Shown here in pieces: positions 20,651 through 34,419 of a stretch of DNA of 64,000 nt. Source of the DNA: Sphagnum compactum. Its lineage: Eukaryota > Bryophyta > Sphagnopsida > Sphagnales. Location: the NCBI GenBank assembly GCA_965153455.1, contig OZ234496.1:14562304-14626303 (forward strand). The letters run 5' to 3'. The translations under genes were made by a program, and so were the position numbers. The notes beneath the pieces are model-generated. The model was not told the DNA's origin. It saw only the letters and a program-made list of their open reading frames with translations, and did not search any database. The stretch's first letter is position 1. Each line of letters starts with the position of its first letter.

Positions 20651-23600
20651 AAAACTTACTTCTTGATGTTTATACGCAAAATAAAAAATATTTTTGTGTA
20701 ATTTGAAGGAATAAAAAACACCCTTAACAATTTTATTAGAGCTTTCATATGAGAAATCATCCAAGTAAGAAAATGGTTGCCATAAAAAATAATCTAGAAG
20801 ACCTAACACCTAACACCTTAGACAAATATACTTGATTATTAACCACCACCTCATGCACTTTTATTTAAAAACTATGGGATACAAATGATAGTTAAAATGT
20901 TTGTCATGGTCAAATACAATTATTAAAAAATTGATAGAATTCTTTCCAATTGGGCATTTGCCTTGCAAAAGTGTTGAACTCAATGTCACATTTAATTTGT
21001 TGCTTTTGTTTAGTGTTTGTTCATGGAAATACTAGCACATGATTAACAATTAGTCATAAAAATCTAGTATGATGTTTTTAATGTATGTGGAGGGCATGTT
21101 ACTTTACATAATCCCCTTTTGCAATTTGGAGGCATTTTGAAAATGAAATGCCCATTTTGGCAAAACTTCCATTTTTCAAAACACCTTTTTTTTTTCCCCA
21201 TATGAAACTTAATAAGCCTCGTGAGAAAAAAAAAAAGAGAATGGAAGTGGATTTTTGTGTAGGGTAAAGTTTTCAACCATGGGTTTTACCATGATTGGGT
21301 TTACACGACTCCATTTCACACATGCCCTTATTTTGGTAAGACATGTAGTCATGGGCATATCTTACACAACAAGTACATCAAGAGAATATTTTTTGACTAG
21401 CTTTTGAATCTCTAGGAAGAAGAATGATTGGTCTCATAAAAAAAATGAACTAGCACCCATTAGTGCACCATTCATTGGATATTGAATATACTTCAATTAA
21501 GTTAATATCTAGTTTCAATTTGATAACTCATTCAAATAAGAAGCTAGTTTTATATATAGGTGGATAGGTAATAAAATAAGTGATTATAAATGAAGTAAAT
21601 GGTTTGTACCATTGTTGTTCTATGTTAGGTTTTCAAAAAAACCTTTGGTCCTAATTCGAATTTTTTTTAAATTTGAAAAAACCTCTTGTGTTTTTTGAGG
21701 GGTGAATTTTTTCATTTAATGACATGCCACTAGGTTTGTCAAATGGTATCAAAGGTAATCACCTTGTTGATTTTTGGAGATGAAGTGGAATGCAATCAAA
21801 GGTGTGTTCCTTAATTTCATGCACTTGGGGGGTAAGAAAGGTGTGTAAGAACTCCAAGATTGGACTAAAATGATGTGACAATCATGGGTACCTCACAAAT
21901 AAGTCATTTGCACAAGCCAAAAAACACAAGTGGTTAATGCAAATGGAATCAACTTTGAGTTGTGGACTTGTTTTATACTTAGTACATTCACATGGTTTAG
22001 ATTTGGGAGCATGTCACCACCTTTTTTTTATACTATACTTTGGACCTCTTTGTGGGGAATAAATTGAGATGGATATTTTTCTTTGGATTACCAAATAAGA
22101 GTTTCAAAAATTTCAAGTTATGAGTATTTTGATTTTATGGGCTCATAGTTTCTTCGTATGAGCTTTAATTTAGGACCTTCCAATTACAAAGTTGTAGCCC
22201 TTGATAATATTTTTTTAATGTCATGTTGCATGCATCTATCAAAGGTCATTTGATTCATATTTTTTAGGTTTTAGTGATTTGGATATTAATTTGAATTTCA
22301 GTTTGACTTTTGATTATTTTTTGCCCATAACATTTAGCTCACAAATTCAAATGAAGATTGTGATTTCACTTTCAATATTTAGGCTTTGAGAGCTTTCTAA
22401 TGGTATAAATAACCTTGATTTGGACAAGTTTTCACCTCACATTTTTGTCCCAAAATTTTGACACTCCAAGATTCCCAAGACCCAAAGTGAGAGTTCATTT
22501 CTAGAGTCTTGGGAATGCTTCCTTTTCATTCCCCTAATGTGTTTAAACCCCACTTTTTTTGGGCCCTTAATTTGTTCTTGGCTTGTGTCCTATTTGCCTT
22601 GTTTGAACTTTAGTTGTGAGCCCAATGCTAAGTCATGACATTTAGATAATAGGTTCCAATGTTTTGCCAAAATATAGGAGGAATTTCACTAAGTCCTCTT
22701 GTGGATGATAGGCAACCCACCTACGTCAAATTTTTTAAAGAAAAAACATTTCTTTGATTCTAGTTCAAGGATTAAACTATTTTTGATAAACCCTTAGGTC
22801 CAATTTGGGAGCTAGTTCTTCACATTTCTAAAATCTTCAAAAAGAAGATAAGAGTGTTTGGTTCCAAAGTAGACATGGTTCTCCCTACCTACCATAGCCC
22901 ATACTAGCATTAAACAACCAATAAAAAATGACCACTTGTACCAAGTACATGCCTAAACCAGAACAGGAAAAAAGAAAAAAGAAAAAAATAATACTTGAAA
23001 CATGTTCCAAAAAACAACAACCATGTACCTAACCCCAAACCACCACCAATTTAATTAATATTCAAAAAAATTCTATGCTTGAAACTTTTTCACAAATAAA
23101 AAACACTTTAAGCCCCACCTAAAAATCATCAAAATTTCATTCTTAAAAAAATGAAATTTAGGACCCAGAACTTCTATACCATAGGTTGAGCTTGGGTCCA
23201 ATCTTAGCTGGAGGCAAATTCTCGAGTTTAGGCTTGCTGCTGATTCGGCAGCCATGTCTGATTCTTTGGGTTTTCCCCCAAAATTTAGAACTAGCAGCCG
23301 AAGGACCCAGAGCTAGCCTAAGAACCAAATCTAGAACTGGCCCAAAACCTCAAACTGGACAACATTGGTTTTTAGTTTTTACCAATGTAGGCCAATTATT
23401 GTTTTATTTATTAATAATTGCTAAGTAGGTTTTTTTTTGAATTATTTCGGGAGCACACAAGTTATCAATATCAATATCATATCTTTTGAGTGTCAGGTAG
23501 GTTATTAAAAAACTTGGGTAATAACTGTTGGTTATGCATAAGAGGAGGTTTTCAAATAACCGGTTGAGGATTAGCATTTAACCTGCTGGTTATACATCAA

Positions 23601-23870
23601 TCATAGGATTTAAAAAATAAAACAAAATTAGAATGATTATTTCTGTTAAAAAATTTATTGGTACTAGTGTTTAAAGATTGATAACATACATATATGATAA
23701 TTGGGTAATCCATGTAGGTTATTAGGTTTTGAAAATTCAATATCAGGTGGTTATAAATTGAATAGATTATTATTAAAAAAATTAATAACTGACTGGTAGG
23801 TTATTAATAACCAACTTATAACTGGGTCGAAATGCACTAACCAGCCAACGGTGGTTTTTATAGGTACAGG
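20651..23870. other. AT-rich stretch without a supported gene
   Basis: Only short frames occur. Between about 23460 and 23830 the sequence GGTTATTAA and close variants recur in both orientations, suggesting a degenerate element with repeated internal motifs, but no matching ends or target duplication could be fixed. Confidence 0.4.
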
Positions 23871-23874
23871 ATGC

Positions 23875-24895
23875 TTTCACTACCTACATACTTGAGGGTC
23901 ATTAGTAGGTAGGTTAGAAAAAGCAACAGATGTAACTACCATGGTTGGCTCAGCAACTGAAACCCAACAGAAAACAGTTTCCTGTCCATATAGTACCCAT
24001 CCATCATGCATTGATGATTGGAGGGTGCTAGTTGACTCCTGGCCCTCACATAACATACAAGTCACGTGGAGAAGAAGGCCAGCCCTGACGTTCAAAATCA
24101 AATGTCCCATCACTGGTACAAAAGTGTGTCAATTGCTGGTCATCGTGCTCGGCTCAAAATCAGGCAGGGTCTTCACGACCCAAGGAACGTCTACCGGAGT
24201 AAAAGGTGGCTACACTGGATGGTTCAGAATCAGGGTTAACCATGGGTTAACTCCCCTTCCCTTGCTCCTTTCGATCTCAAGGACAAGCAATGGTTATCTC
24301 CCATCAATCAGGTATGTGTTTAAAAAAAGTGTTGCCCAGCGAAAAGGATTATTTCCTCACCAAAATTGCATGTTTTTTGGTACCTCTTCTGCCTGACAAC
24401 TCCCATGATAAACGTTCAAATTCAGGAAAGACTGAAATTCTTAGCATTTATTATGACAGTGATTCAAGCTGTGTCAGTTTTGTTACTCAACAGCTCTACT
24501 CGAACAATTTGCATGTGAACCAGCACCCACCTGTGGACCATCCTCTGGATCCCAGTTATGACTCAGTTACGGACAACCCGCAACTTGAGTTAATATCTGG
24601 TTTCACCATGGTGACCCGTTATGGAACAAGTAGCTTAATTCTAGGTAGGTAGGGAAATAGGTGACTACTAACTAAGTTGGTTTTTTATAGTTTGTACATA
24701 GGTAAGGGAGGTTTTTATTACCTACCTATTAGGAGTCCCCAAGTTGATTGTTAGTAGGTAGGTAGTAAAAAAAAGCAACTGATCTGACCACCGTTGTTAG
24801 CTAGGGAATTGGAACGCAACAGAAAACTATTTCTCAACCAAATAACATCTATCCTTCATGGTGCACTGGTGGGTGCTGGTTCACTGTGGCCATCG
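23875..24895. repeat. Diverged direct-repeat pair with internal inverted repeats
   Basis: About 180 bp at 23875-24060 recurs in the same orientation at 24713-24895. Common landmarks in order are TTAGTAGGTAGG, AAAAAGCAAC, CAACAGAAAAC, TGGTG/TGATG and GGGTGCTGGTT or its variant. Each copy starts with a small hairpin (TACCTAC ... GTAGGTAGG). In addition GTGAACCAGCACCCACC at 24515-24531 is perfectly reverse-complemented at 24868-24884. The arrangement suggests a non-autonomous element or a terminal-repeat miniature, type unknown. The frames at 23941-24652 show no recognisable domain. Confidence 0.5.
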
Positions 24896-25421
24896 CCAGA
24901 GAGGGGATGCACCTTCCATCTGTTCTGGTGTTTAGATCAGTTGTTGATAGGTAGTTGATGCTGACAATGTCCCCAAAAATGCTGTAAAAGAAAAGGCAGA
25001 TTAAAAAACTTCTTTTGGCCATAAGTAGCACAACATTGATGATTTGATTAATTCTCTGTTCATTTCGTTTAATCCAAGACGGATTGATTCTCTTACTACT
25101 CAGCGCAATTCATCACGCTCTATTAAATTTTTGTACATTTTGGGAATGAATCTCTTACTACTGAGTGCAATTTATGGGAGACAGTAAATTTATGGGGCAA
25201 TGCTCATTAGGGTGTATTAGTGTCTTCCACAATTTAGCATGATTGATTAATTCTTGGTACATTTTTGGCAACTGAAGATGGATTGATTGTCTTACTACTC
25301 AGTGCAGTTTTTCATGAGTGACAAACACGTAAGACATCATCTCATGCGGGTGGTACAATAAGTCTTATAAATACCTATGGGGTCATTTTGGATGCTTCTC
25401 CTGACTGTTGAAAGTTGAAAT

Positions 25422-26384
25422 CAGTGTTGTGTGTGTAAATGGTTTGGAACTTACACTCTGTGTAAATGTAAATCCTACAATGAAACTTATTTACACTCTG
25501 TGCAAGTGTAAGTGTAAAACAGTGTAAGTGTAAAAAAAAAATATTTATATAGTTTTACGTGGTCCGATATGACAAGGTAAATGTAAAAATACATATATTC
25601 ATATGGTTTTACATGGCTACGTAAAACAATGTAAATGTATAGCAATGTAAAAAATGTGATTTTTACTTCAAGAGGGGAGATTTCATAATGTTTTTGAAAA
25701 TAAGCCAGCTAAATGGCCCATTGCAACAAAAAAGAACCATCAAAATATCCCACAACTAATTCATATGACTTTTGCAAGAAGGTCTGATCATTAAAGATAT
25801 AAAATAAAATTATATATAAAGTAACGAAAACAACATTACAACTCTGAGTTTGATCATATAGGGTGAGATTCAAAAAAATAAAAAACATTAGCATTCAAGG
25901 GTGGGGGGACCTCAGTTTTTGTGGCAAACTGAGTTTCACCTTGTCTTTCCTTTTTGTTTAGCGCCTCCACTGGTGCTGCATATATTTTCACTGCTCCTAC
26001 TTGTAAAGCTACTATAATTAGTCTTGAACTTTGTGCATTAAATGCTGATTTTCAGCATTTCATTCCCTGATTTAATAAAATTTCCTTCCTTTATGGATAA
26101 CCCTGAAAGAAGGGTTTGGGGTGAAAGGAAGCCCAAAGACAGGGTGACTTTACAAATAACTTTTGTATTTACACTTACACGTCTCAAAACATTTACACGG
26201 GGCGGTGTAAGTGTATTTGACAAATATTTACACTGGCCTTGTTTAAGTGTAAAAAAATAAAAATACAATGCAATAGGATAAGTATAAGAGAAAAAAATTT
26301 GGACATGTAAATGTAAATGATGTACACTTACACTGGATTTACATGCCATATATACGACTATTAACACTTACACTCACAACACTG
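25422..26384. mobile_element. Non-autonomous hAT element, 963 bp
   Basis: The left end reads CAGTGTTGTGTGTGTAAATG and the reverse complement of the right end reads CAGTGTTGTGAGTGTAAGTG. The flanking 8 bp are GTTGAAAT (25414-25421) and GTTGAAAC (26385-26392), a 7/8 match to an 8-bp target duplication. CAGTG-type ends with 8-bp duplications are the hAT pattern. The ends are enriched for GTGTAAATGTAAA-like motifs in both orientations, probably subterminal transposase sites. No transposase is encoded. Confidence 0.8.
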
Positions 26385-26596
26385 GTTGAAACCATGTTAC
26401 CATTTTGGTAGGACTGTTTGGACAGGTTTGGTTTATTCTAAACCAAATTTTTGCACCTGAAGACAACGTCTAATGCTGTTGGTAGATCCAGTCCTACTAT
26501 GGATTTCATCCCATATGAGGTCATTGTTAGACACTTCTCATAACTCCAAACCATGGGAAGATTTGGTAGGACAGTTTGGGCAGTTTGGTTTTTCTC

Positions 26597-26972
26597 CAGT
26601 GCTGGTCTGGTACATAGGCCTACACTTGGTATCAACACTCAATCAACACTGGTAGCAAGGACCCTACCAGTCTGGTGTGAGCTGAGGCAATACCAGCCTT
26701 ATACCTATACCAACCTGGTAGCAAGTAGCAACCTGAGGTAACACCAGCCTTGTACTAGTTTTGTACCAGCCTCAATATCAGTTTTGTATTAGTCTCAATA
26801 CCAGCTTTGTCCCTGCTTCATACCAGTTATAAATCAGTCTTGGACCCTATATGAGGACCAAACTGATATGAAAGTTTAGAAAAGTATGTACTAGCCTGGT
26901 ATGACTGAAATACAAAAATCCAATACCAGGACCAGGCTGGTATGTTCAAAAGTCCATACCAGAGCAACACTG
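26597..26972. mobile_element. Non-autonomous hAT element, 376 bp
   Basis: The left end CAGTGCTGGTCTGGTA and the reverse complement of the right end CAGTGTTGCTCTGGTA match at 14 of 16 positions. Flanks read GTTTTTCTC on the left and GTTTTTCC on the right, consistent with an 8-bp duplication with one indel or substitution. Inside, variants of TACCAGCCT(T/G)GTA and its inverse recur many times, which looks like an array of subterminal motifs filling the element. Confidence 0.68.
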
Positions 26973-27579
26973 GTTTTTCCTACAAATTTTTTTTGGGGTG
27001 ATTGGATTTTGGACCAGGCTTCCTGTAATAGTCATTCCGGCTTCTGGGCCTGCCCTACACGGTAGGTGTTTGCAGGACATAACAACCTGTAACGAAAAAA
27101 GGAAGGGCTGCAAACATCAATGCTGACCCCTCATATATCGTCAGTAAATCACAAGAACGTCACATGCAAACAAATTACACTTTAGTTTTACATGCTGTTG
27201 AATGGTCTCTTATAGATATATAAAGATTTGAATCTGAACTCTTTCATGGTTACTGAAAAGTGATGAACAGCAGCACATGGCACTTCTGTTCTTCCAACCC
27301 ATTCTGAGTTTTGCTGAGTTGGGATGCAGAACCCAGAATCCCTTGTTAAATTCAAGTAAACATGGTCACTTTCATACCATAGAAGCCAAGCTTGTGAGGA
27401 TCATATTACAGACTACCATAACAGGAGTTCCCTGCAATCCTGATCCATCCAAATTTGTACCCCAGCTATGGTTATGAAGTGTGCAATGGAATGTAAAGAT
27501 ATCTGGGAGGTATTGAGCACAAATTCTAATAAAATCAACAAAACCAGGCCAAAGGAATGGTTTAGTGCAAGTTAATCAT

Positions 27580-27616
<37 letters not shown>

Positions 27617-30600
27617 CATTAGCATGTTCTGAAGCTAAAATGCTCAATTTAGCAAAACAATGCAAAATGTGACATCTTCACTAATCATGTTTGAAATTCT
27701 TGGCGCCTGATATACCCAAGCATGATGAGTCATGCTTTTCTTGGCTTCTTGCTCTTCTTTGAGTGGTGCAAAATGGAGAGTTAGAGCAACTCCATCAGAG
27801 ATCAGTATTTGACCTGCAAATTAAAATTGCATGACGAAATGTCAAAACATGCCAGTTTGGCTCAGCAAAATGGTTTTGGCCCAGCATTTTTGCAAAGTTA
27901 ATTTGCGAAGGCTGGTAAAAGGCACAGCAAAGCCAAACACCTCCTGTTGATTGGCTAGATAGTTTGATTGTTTAGGTGGGTTGCTATTAGTAGTCTCCCA
28001 CCTATTTGCAGTCCCAGTTTTAGTTTTATGGGCAGGGTTGGAAAAAAGTAAATACCTAGGCACTGCTGGAGATGCTCTTGTTCAATTTTCCCTTCAAGTG
28101 ATCACCTGTTCAGTCATGAAATAGCAGCCCACTAGACAAAAGCTTGTTCACAACCAATTGAACTTCAAATATGTATGTACCCATTCCCTACTTCAAAAAG
28201 TTATTATCTGGACTTATCCAGAGTTTATGGCTTCAAGCTGTCCCTATATATATATAGACGTATGTATGTATGTAATTCAAGAAATTATTATTTCCATACC
28301 ATAAAAAATGAATATAGTTAAACCAAATTTGAGATTCCCATAAATTGTGATGAACTATTGGAAACCATTTGGGAACATATGAGGGAAATAAAAAGGTGGA
28401 GAAGAATATTATTAAATTGATAAACCCATACTATTATCAAATTTCAGCCTACGACTTTTTTACTTGTGAATATCATGAATGTAAAATTTCCATGTTAATT
28501 TGATTTGTTAAGTCATAAGCAAATAAGACTTGGGCAAATTGTTGGTCCCAATCCAGAATAAGCATGTGTAGTGGCAAACATGATTTGATTATGTTCTAAT
28601 GGTCTTGATGAGACACACTTTGGTAAAGCTTGAGATGTATGTCAATAATCAATCTCATAGTCACTGCATATCTTTTCAAACTTAACTGCCTATTAACACG
28701 ATCGTCTATCTAAATGAATTGAAACATTTCAAATTTCTAGGTAATTTCAATAAATTCCAAGAATTTTCAAGAAGTAATTTCAATTCTTCAAGAATGCACC
28801 ACTTCTTGAGACTTATTTTGCACATACATCAGCATTTTGCTTAATATGTCAGGAATCTCATAGTAATGTTCTCCTTTTGAAACAATGTCATTCCAACCCT
28901 TTGTACATCATACATGCTTGTTTTCTGTTTTTGGGGTTGAAATTTGTTTTACTCAAATGATTTTGTCATCAATACTTAAGTAGTGATTGAAATCCTTAGT
29001 TCATTTTTTTGGACCATGGAGGAACTAGGTCTGTGGAGATGAGCTTAATATTCTAAATTTTTTGCAATGAGAAAGTGTAACAAATGAACTTATGTACCAG
29101 ATTCCCCTTCGAACACAACCTTGCTAAGGACAGTTGCTTGAATTCCTTAGAAGACTCAGAAGTTAGGACTAGCAGTGTTTGATTTTAGTACTTGACAGAA
29201 GACTTGCATTTTCATGACCAAAACACAGCCAACCCTTGTAGACCACATTTGTTACTTGATAATGAACGAGGGCATACAGAAAAAGGTCAGAATTAAGGTT
29301 TTCTGAAAATACTACAAAAGATTTATCGTTGAGGGGAAATTTGCACTTGTAGATCAAAAGCTTGTGGTTTCGTTAATCTCACAGTACGTTTGCCCACAAT
29401 TTGGACGAAAAAGTTGCATTTGATTCTTGGAGACAAGTCCCAAGTACAGTTTTCTGTTTAAATGTGAGGAATTTCCATGGCTGTGGACAGGTTATGGAAG
29501 AGAGCTCTTCTCAGCTACAAAAGGCCTTTGCCAGTGTCCTCTTCTTAATACCAATGTAGAACTTCTTCCATACTCATTAGCTTGCAGCACCCCATGTGGG
29601 CCAAGAGCATGATGCATCCCTTCTTCTCATGATGTCGGTGAGATAGTTCTTATACTATACACATTATCATACGACTCATTGTATGTGGGCATAGTACACT
29701 TTCCATCATTTGCAAAGGATATAGATTTAGGAAGGGCATGATTTCTAGAGTCCTTTGTGCCATGAGCAATCTTGTACTATGACAATACTTTTCAGAGTTA
29801 CTCCTGTGGTGCAACTCACCAGGTCCCAAGGAGCAACCCATGAGACATGTGGATGCAGGTAAAGAGCTTGAATTAGCAAAGGCTTTTCTTTGTACCATCT
29901 ACCTTCATATATCTAGCAGCCTTAGAAGGCAAATTTTGGTTATATTGAAATGCAAAGCCATAGCAAACTTAGAAATGTCCTTCCACGTGATGATATCTAC
30001 ACAATCAAAGTCCCTGTCGTCACAATTGACCTTCCATGTACTGAATCCTGATGAGTATCTACACAATTAAAGCCCATGTCATCACAAATGACTAATTCGA
30101 AGGCACTTGTGGTACAAACATGAGATTTGGGGATGACATTGTAAATTGTCAATCTAACTCTCTCAAGATCTTCACAATATGTTGGACATTGTAAGGACAT
30201 CATGTCAAATGGATTTGCAGAAAACAGGAGATCAAGTGCAGACTCATGAGCTGTGCTGCATTCATCTGTGTGGCTGGACAGATATGGGGTGGGATGATAG
30301 GCAGCCTTGTTTGTTACCCGTGAACTTTCTTCATAAAGAAAAATTATAAATAAAAAAATCGATAATGGAATGAGTTTGGAGGGTTTCAATTGCAAGAAGT
30401 GAGAAATAAAATTAGTAAACATTACCAGATTTCTATATTTGATTTTAAGTGTGTAGCCATAAGTATAGAAGGTTGATAAAATTTGTAGTTCATATGTGGT
30501 TTGAATATAATCAGATTTGGTTAAATCTTCTTAGGGATGATGGCCAATTTTTCTACATCTCCCTATTGATGATTGCCACTCAGGCTACAGAAAAAAAAAT

Positions 30601-31430
30601 GCCCAAAAAAAAACACTGATGGGCAGAGGTCAGATTGCTTAACCCTCTTATTATTCTGCCAGAGGGACATCATCAAATAGTTTTTAAAAAAACACAGTAG
30701 TGAAGGGGATGTCTACTACATCACCTGTGACAAGATCAATCATTGACTCTCCTTTGATAAAAAGAGCCTACATGATGAAACCTGAATGCACAACTAGTCA
30801 CGAAGCCCCCAATAACTAAAAGCCATCTGAAAAGACTCCAGTGCAATTTTGAGACACTTGATGTCTTATAGTTTTACTTTCTGTTGATTTGTGGTAAAAG
30901 TCTATTCTGCCTAGAAACAATAATGGAGCCAAAGAGGACCCAAGAAGCTTTTCAGTGTACCTGCTGCTAAACCTCTTTTGAGGGTTCACCAGTTGGGTGA
31001 CAGCTAGTAAAAAGTTGATAATGAAATATGACTAACCAGCCAGTGCATGGCATGAGAAACTTTTGACTAGATAACAGGATGGCGTAGCAAGGTTCCCTGT
31101 TCTCAGAGAGAATCCTTTCCTTGCAATAAAATTGCTTCAATGTACTTGTTATCATTGGGATAAAGGGCAAATTCTTGTGCATAATTGGTAAGAAAAGGGG
31201 CCATGAGTGAACCAGGGCCAGGGCAAATTGACCTCCACATTGGGATCATGGTAAAAACCCCAAAACTCATTTAGATTTCTTATAAATATTCTTCCTCCTC
31301 TTGCCTTTGTATGTGCTCACTCTTTTGTGCTTTCTTTTCTTTTACTATTTTTTATAATTTTTTAATCACGCTTTTTGCACTCATGTTGTTGTGAACTCCA
31401 GAACTTTGAAAATGAGCACAACTTCCAACA
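26973..31430. other. Stretch without a supported gene
   Basis: Many short frames but none with a recognisable motif. It includes the CT microsatellite at 27587-27614 and a TATA/GTAT-rich tract near 28245-28275. A TATA-like ATAAATATT near 31283 precedes a pyrimidine-rich stretch and could belong to an old LTR next to the gypsy remnant. Confidence 0.4.
27587..27614. repeat. (CT)14 microsatellite
   Basis: Fourteen uninterrupted CT dinucleotides. Confidence 0.95.
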
Positions 31431-31439
31431 ACAAACGCA

Positions 31440-31750
31440 AACTGCTTTTGACCGTTATCCCACTTGGTAACATAATATGTGGCTACAAGAATATATATTT
31501 TTCCTGTATATCTCTTGTTGGTTTAATTAGCCCCACAAAATCAAGTCCCCATTTCATAAATGGTTCCTATAGAAGATTTGTGACCAACTTTGCAAGACTT
31601 TGAATTGCCAATCCTCTTGTTCTTTGACATGCATGACAAGATCTGTAATAATCATGCACATCTTTTTACATAGTTGGCCACCAATATCCAACATCCAATA
31701 TCTTTCTCTATGTTATTTTAGTTGCAAAATGCCTTCCTGATGGTCCTTCA
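31440..31750 (-). pseudogene. Ty3/gypsy integrase N-terminal remnant
   Basis: The translation contains GYWWPTM, then YRSCHACQR, the second half of the HHCC zinc-binding motif, then KWGLDFVGLIKP and VTKW at the start of the catalytic core. A stop follows GYWWPTM and others interrupt. The match is lost at about 31430, so most of the DDE core is absent. Confidence 0.7.
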
Positions 31751-31944
31751 TGTAGTTCTCTCATCACCATTTGTGCTTCTGTAATTATCAAACATCGTTG
31801 TAGTTTGTTGTCTTGGCCCATTCTATATAATTCACCATTCTTTAGTGTGAAAGGTTTTACTCTCCTGACCAATCTTTGCTTCTATTGTACCGATAACGTG
31901 CCCTCAATTTGTCCTGTTCTCAAAAATTCTTTCACATCCCTTAA

Positions 31945-32310
31945 TCATTCAGGCTCTGTGTAAAACAAACTTGCATATGTGGTTTCATTAGACACACATG
32001 CAGGTTTTGTAATATCTGGTAATCTTGATAATGCATCTACAACTACATGAATTTTGCTTGGTTTATACACTATTGTGAAGTCATATTCTAAGAACAATAA
32101 CAACCATTTAACTATTTTCCTTGAAACATGTGGTTTGTTGACCAAATAGATCAATGCCATATGATCTACATAAAAGAAAAGCTTATTGCCTAGTAAATAA
32201 TGTCTAAATTTATGTAAAGCAAAAACCATTACTAAAGCCTCTCTTTTTGTTGTGCTATAATTTTGTTCTACTCTATTCAGAAGCCTAGAAGCATACATTA
32301 CTAGTTGATC
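31945..32310 (-). pseudogene. Ty3/gypsy RNase H domain remnant
   Basis: Open for 117 codons. It shows the typical RNaseH features EQNYSTTKREALVMVFAL, KFRHYLLGNKLFFYVDHMAL and VVDALSRL, which closes the domain in plant gypsy elements. A stop precedes it, separating it from the RT part. Confidence 0.8.
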
Positions 32311-32328
32311 ATTCTTCCCTATTACATT

Positions 32329-33290
32329 CTAAGACAACATGGCCCCCATAGCTAACAAGGATGTATCTATATGAACATGAAACTCCACCTGCCAGTTTGG
32401 TGATATCAATATCGGTGCTTCAATATACTTTTGTTTGATCAATTCCCAAGCCTTTTGACATTCTTCTATCCAAAGAAAAGTCTTTGTCTTTCTGGTTAGT
32501 TTAATGATAGGTGCCATAATAGTAACAAATTTTTTGATAAAACATCTGTAAAACTGTGCCATCCCATTGAATACTTGAATCTGTTGTGGATTCTTGGGTG
32601 GTGGCATGTTTACTGTTGCTTGTATCTTTTTTGGATTTCATAGTTTCCCTTCTTTGGAAATAATAAAAACCAAGATCATCCATGAAAATACCATAAATGC
32701 ACATTTGTCTGGATTCAGACTAATGCCATATTCTTGACACTTTTGAAAACATAATCTGAGCTTCTACAAATGATTCTCCATGTCACTATACACTGTAAAA
32801 TCATCCAGAAATATCTTCATAAAATTGTTTAAATATTCTCTGAATGCTTTGATAATAGTTCTCTAATATGTTGGAGGTCCATTTTTCATTCCAAACGACA
32901 TCACCTTCCATATAAAAGCCCCCTAGTCTATAACAAATATAGTCTTATTTCTGTGCTCTTGAGCTATAAAGATTTGATGATATCCTAAATATCCATTTAA
33001 GAAAGAATATGCCTCATACCCTGCTACTATGTTCAACATTTCATCTATGAAAAGTAATGGGTATGGATCCTTCTTTGTGGCTACATTTAATTTTTTGAAA
33101 TCTATATATATTCTAAGTTTGGCATTTTTCTTGGGTACTACTACTATGGGTGACAACCATATAACCTCCTCTACAAATTGAATAAATCTAACTATTAACA
33201 ACTTGTCTACATCTTGTTTGACTATTGTAACATAGTTTGGATTTAATTTGTACTTGGCTTGAACTGCCAATGGTATAGTAGTATCCAATT
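32329..33290 (-). pseudogene. Ty3/gypsy reverse transcriptase remnant
   Basis: 33288-32923 carries SPIVVVPKKNAKLRIYIDFK and KKDPYPLLFIDEML. Around 32800 the translation reads KIFLDDF, the active-site YxDD box in its FLDD form. 32607-32329 carries the C-terminal part with FNGMAQFYRCFIKKF. The pieces lie in different frames with stops between, so no active enzyme is encoded. Confidence 0.8.
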
Positions 33291-34143
33291 CAATTCTGTG
33301 CTATGCCAACTTTGGTGGAATCCCTTTCAAATCTTTGTATGTTGATGCAAAAACATCTTTGAATTCCTTCAATAGTTGCTCTAGTTCTAACACCTTGACT
33401 ATTTCCAATTGTGCATTAATCTTAACCATCTGTGGTTCTGCATCCGTTCCCAAATTGAACTTCATCAATTGTTGATCTTCAGTTAGCATCCATCCAGCTA
33501 TCTATAATTCATGTGCTTTCATTTTTGCTAGAGTTTCATCCACTACAACATTCCTTGGTTGATGATTGTAGTATGTCTCCGGTTATACTTAATCCTTTAG
33601 AGCTACTTTTGGCTCATATCTATTGCCAACTATCTTTTTCTTTATGCTTTGTACTTCAAATTCCTATTCTGAAATAGCAATCTTCACATCTATGGTTTTC
33701 ATAGATTGAATTGTCTTAAGTAAACTAATTGTTCCTATTGAGAACAATTCTGGTTTTGTAGCAAAGATGATATCTTCTTTTTCATTTGTGATGTCATTCT
33801 AATAGTCATAGCACAATAACACTTCTAGTCTTCTTACTTCCCCTCCCAAATGTTTGGTGACTATAATTGTTCTGACTATCCCATTCCCTTGTGTGGTAAG
33901 AGTGTTACTCCCCTAATCATGTGCCTCTTTAGCATTCCTCAACCATGGTCTCCCCAACAACATGGAATAACTAAAATTTACCACATTATTTTGAAGTATA
34001 ATAAATGTAGTTATTTAAGGAATGCCATGAACATATATCTTTAAATATTTGATCAACCCCATTAGTTTTCTGGTTGTTTGATTTGCCATCCTTAGATGAT
34101 ATGGTGCAAGTTTAGGCTTTGGAAGCCCCAACCTCAATCTCAA

Positions 34144-34419
34144 CTATTCTATGATAATTTTAATTCCAGAACCTCCATCTAACAGCACATCCTTTATTGT
34201 ATTCTTCCCAATCTGTACTTGGATAATTGCCATATGATTATCTACTGATATAATAGTTATCCTTACCTCTAGAACTGAAGAATCAACTTGTTTTTCTATG
34301 GTTGCTCTACTTAAATTTTGAGTTTTCTCTAGTTTTAATTTTTGCCAAAGATATATTTTGAACTCAAGAGCTATTTCAAGCAACTGTCCTAAGCTCAAAG
34401 TATAACTTGTTTCTAGCAC
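34144..34419 (-). pseudogene. Ty3/gypsy protease region remnant
   Basis: The reading contains KNTIKDVLLDGGSGIKII, in which LLDGGSG is the active-site loop of retrotransposon aspartic proteases. The flanking Lys/Glu-rich part is the usual linker from gag. Confidence 0.65.
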
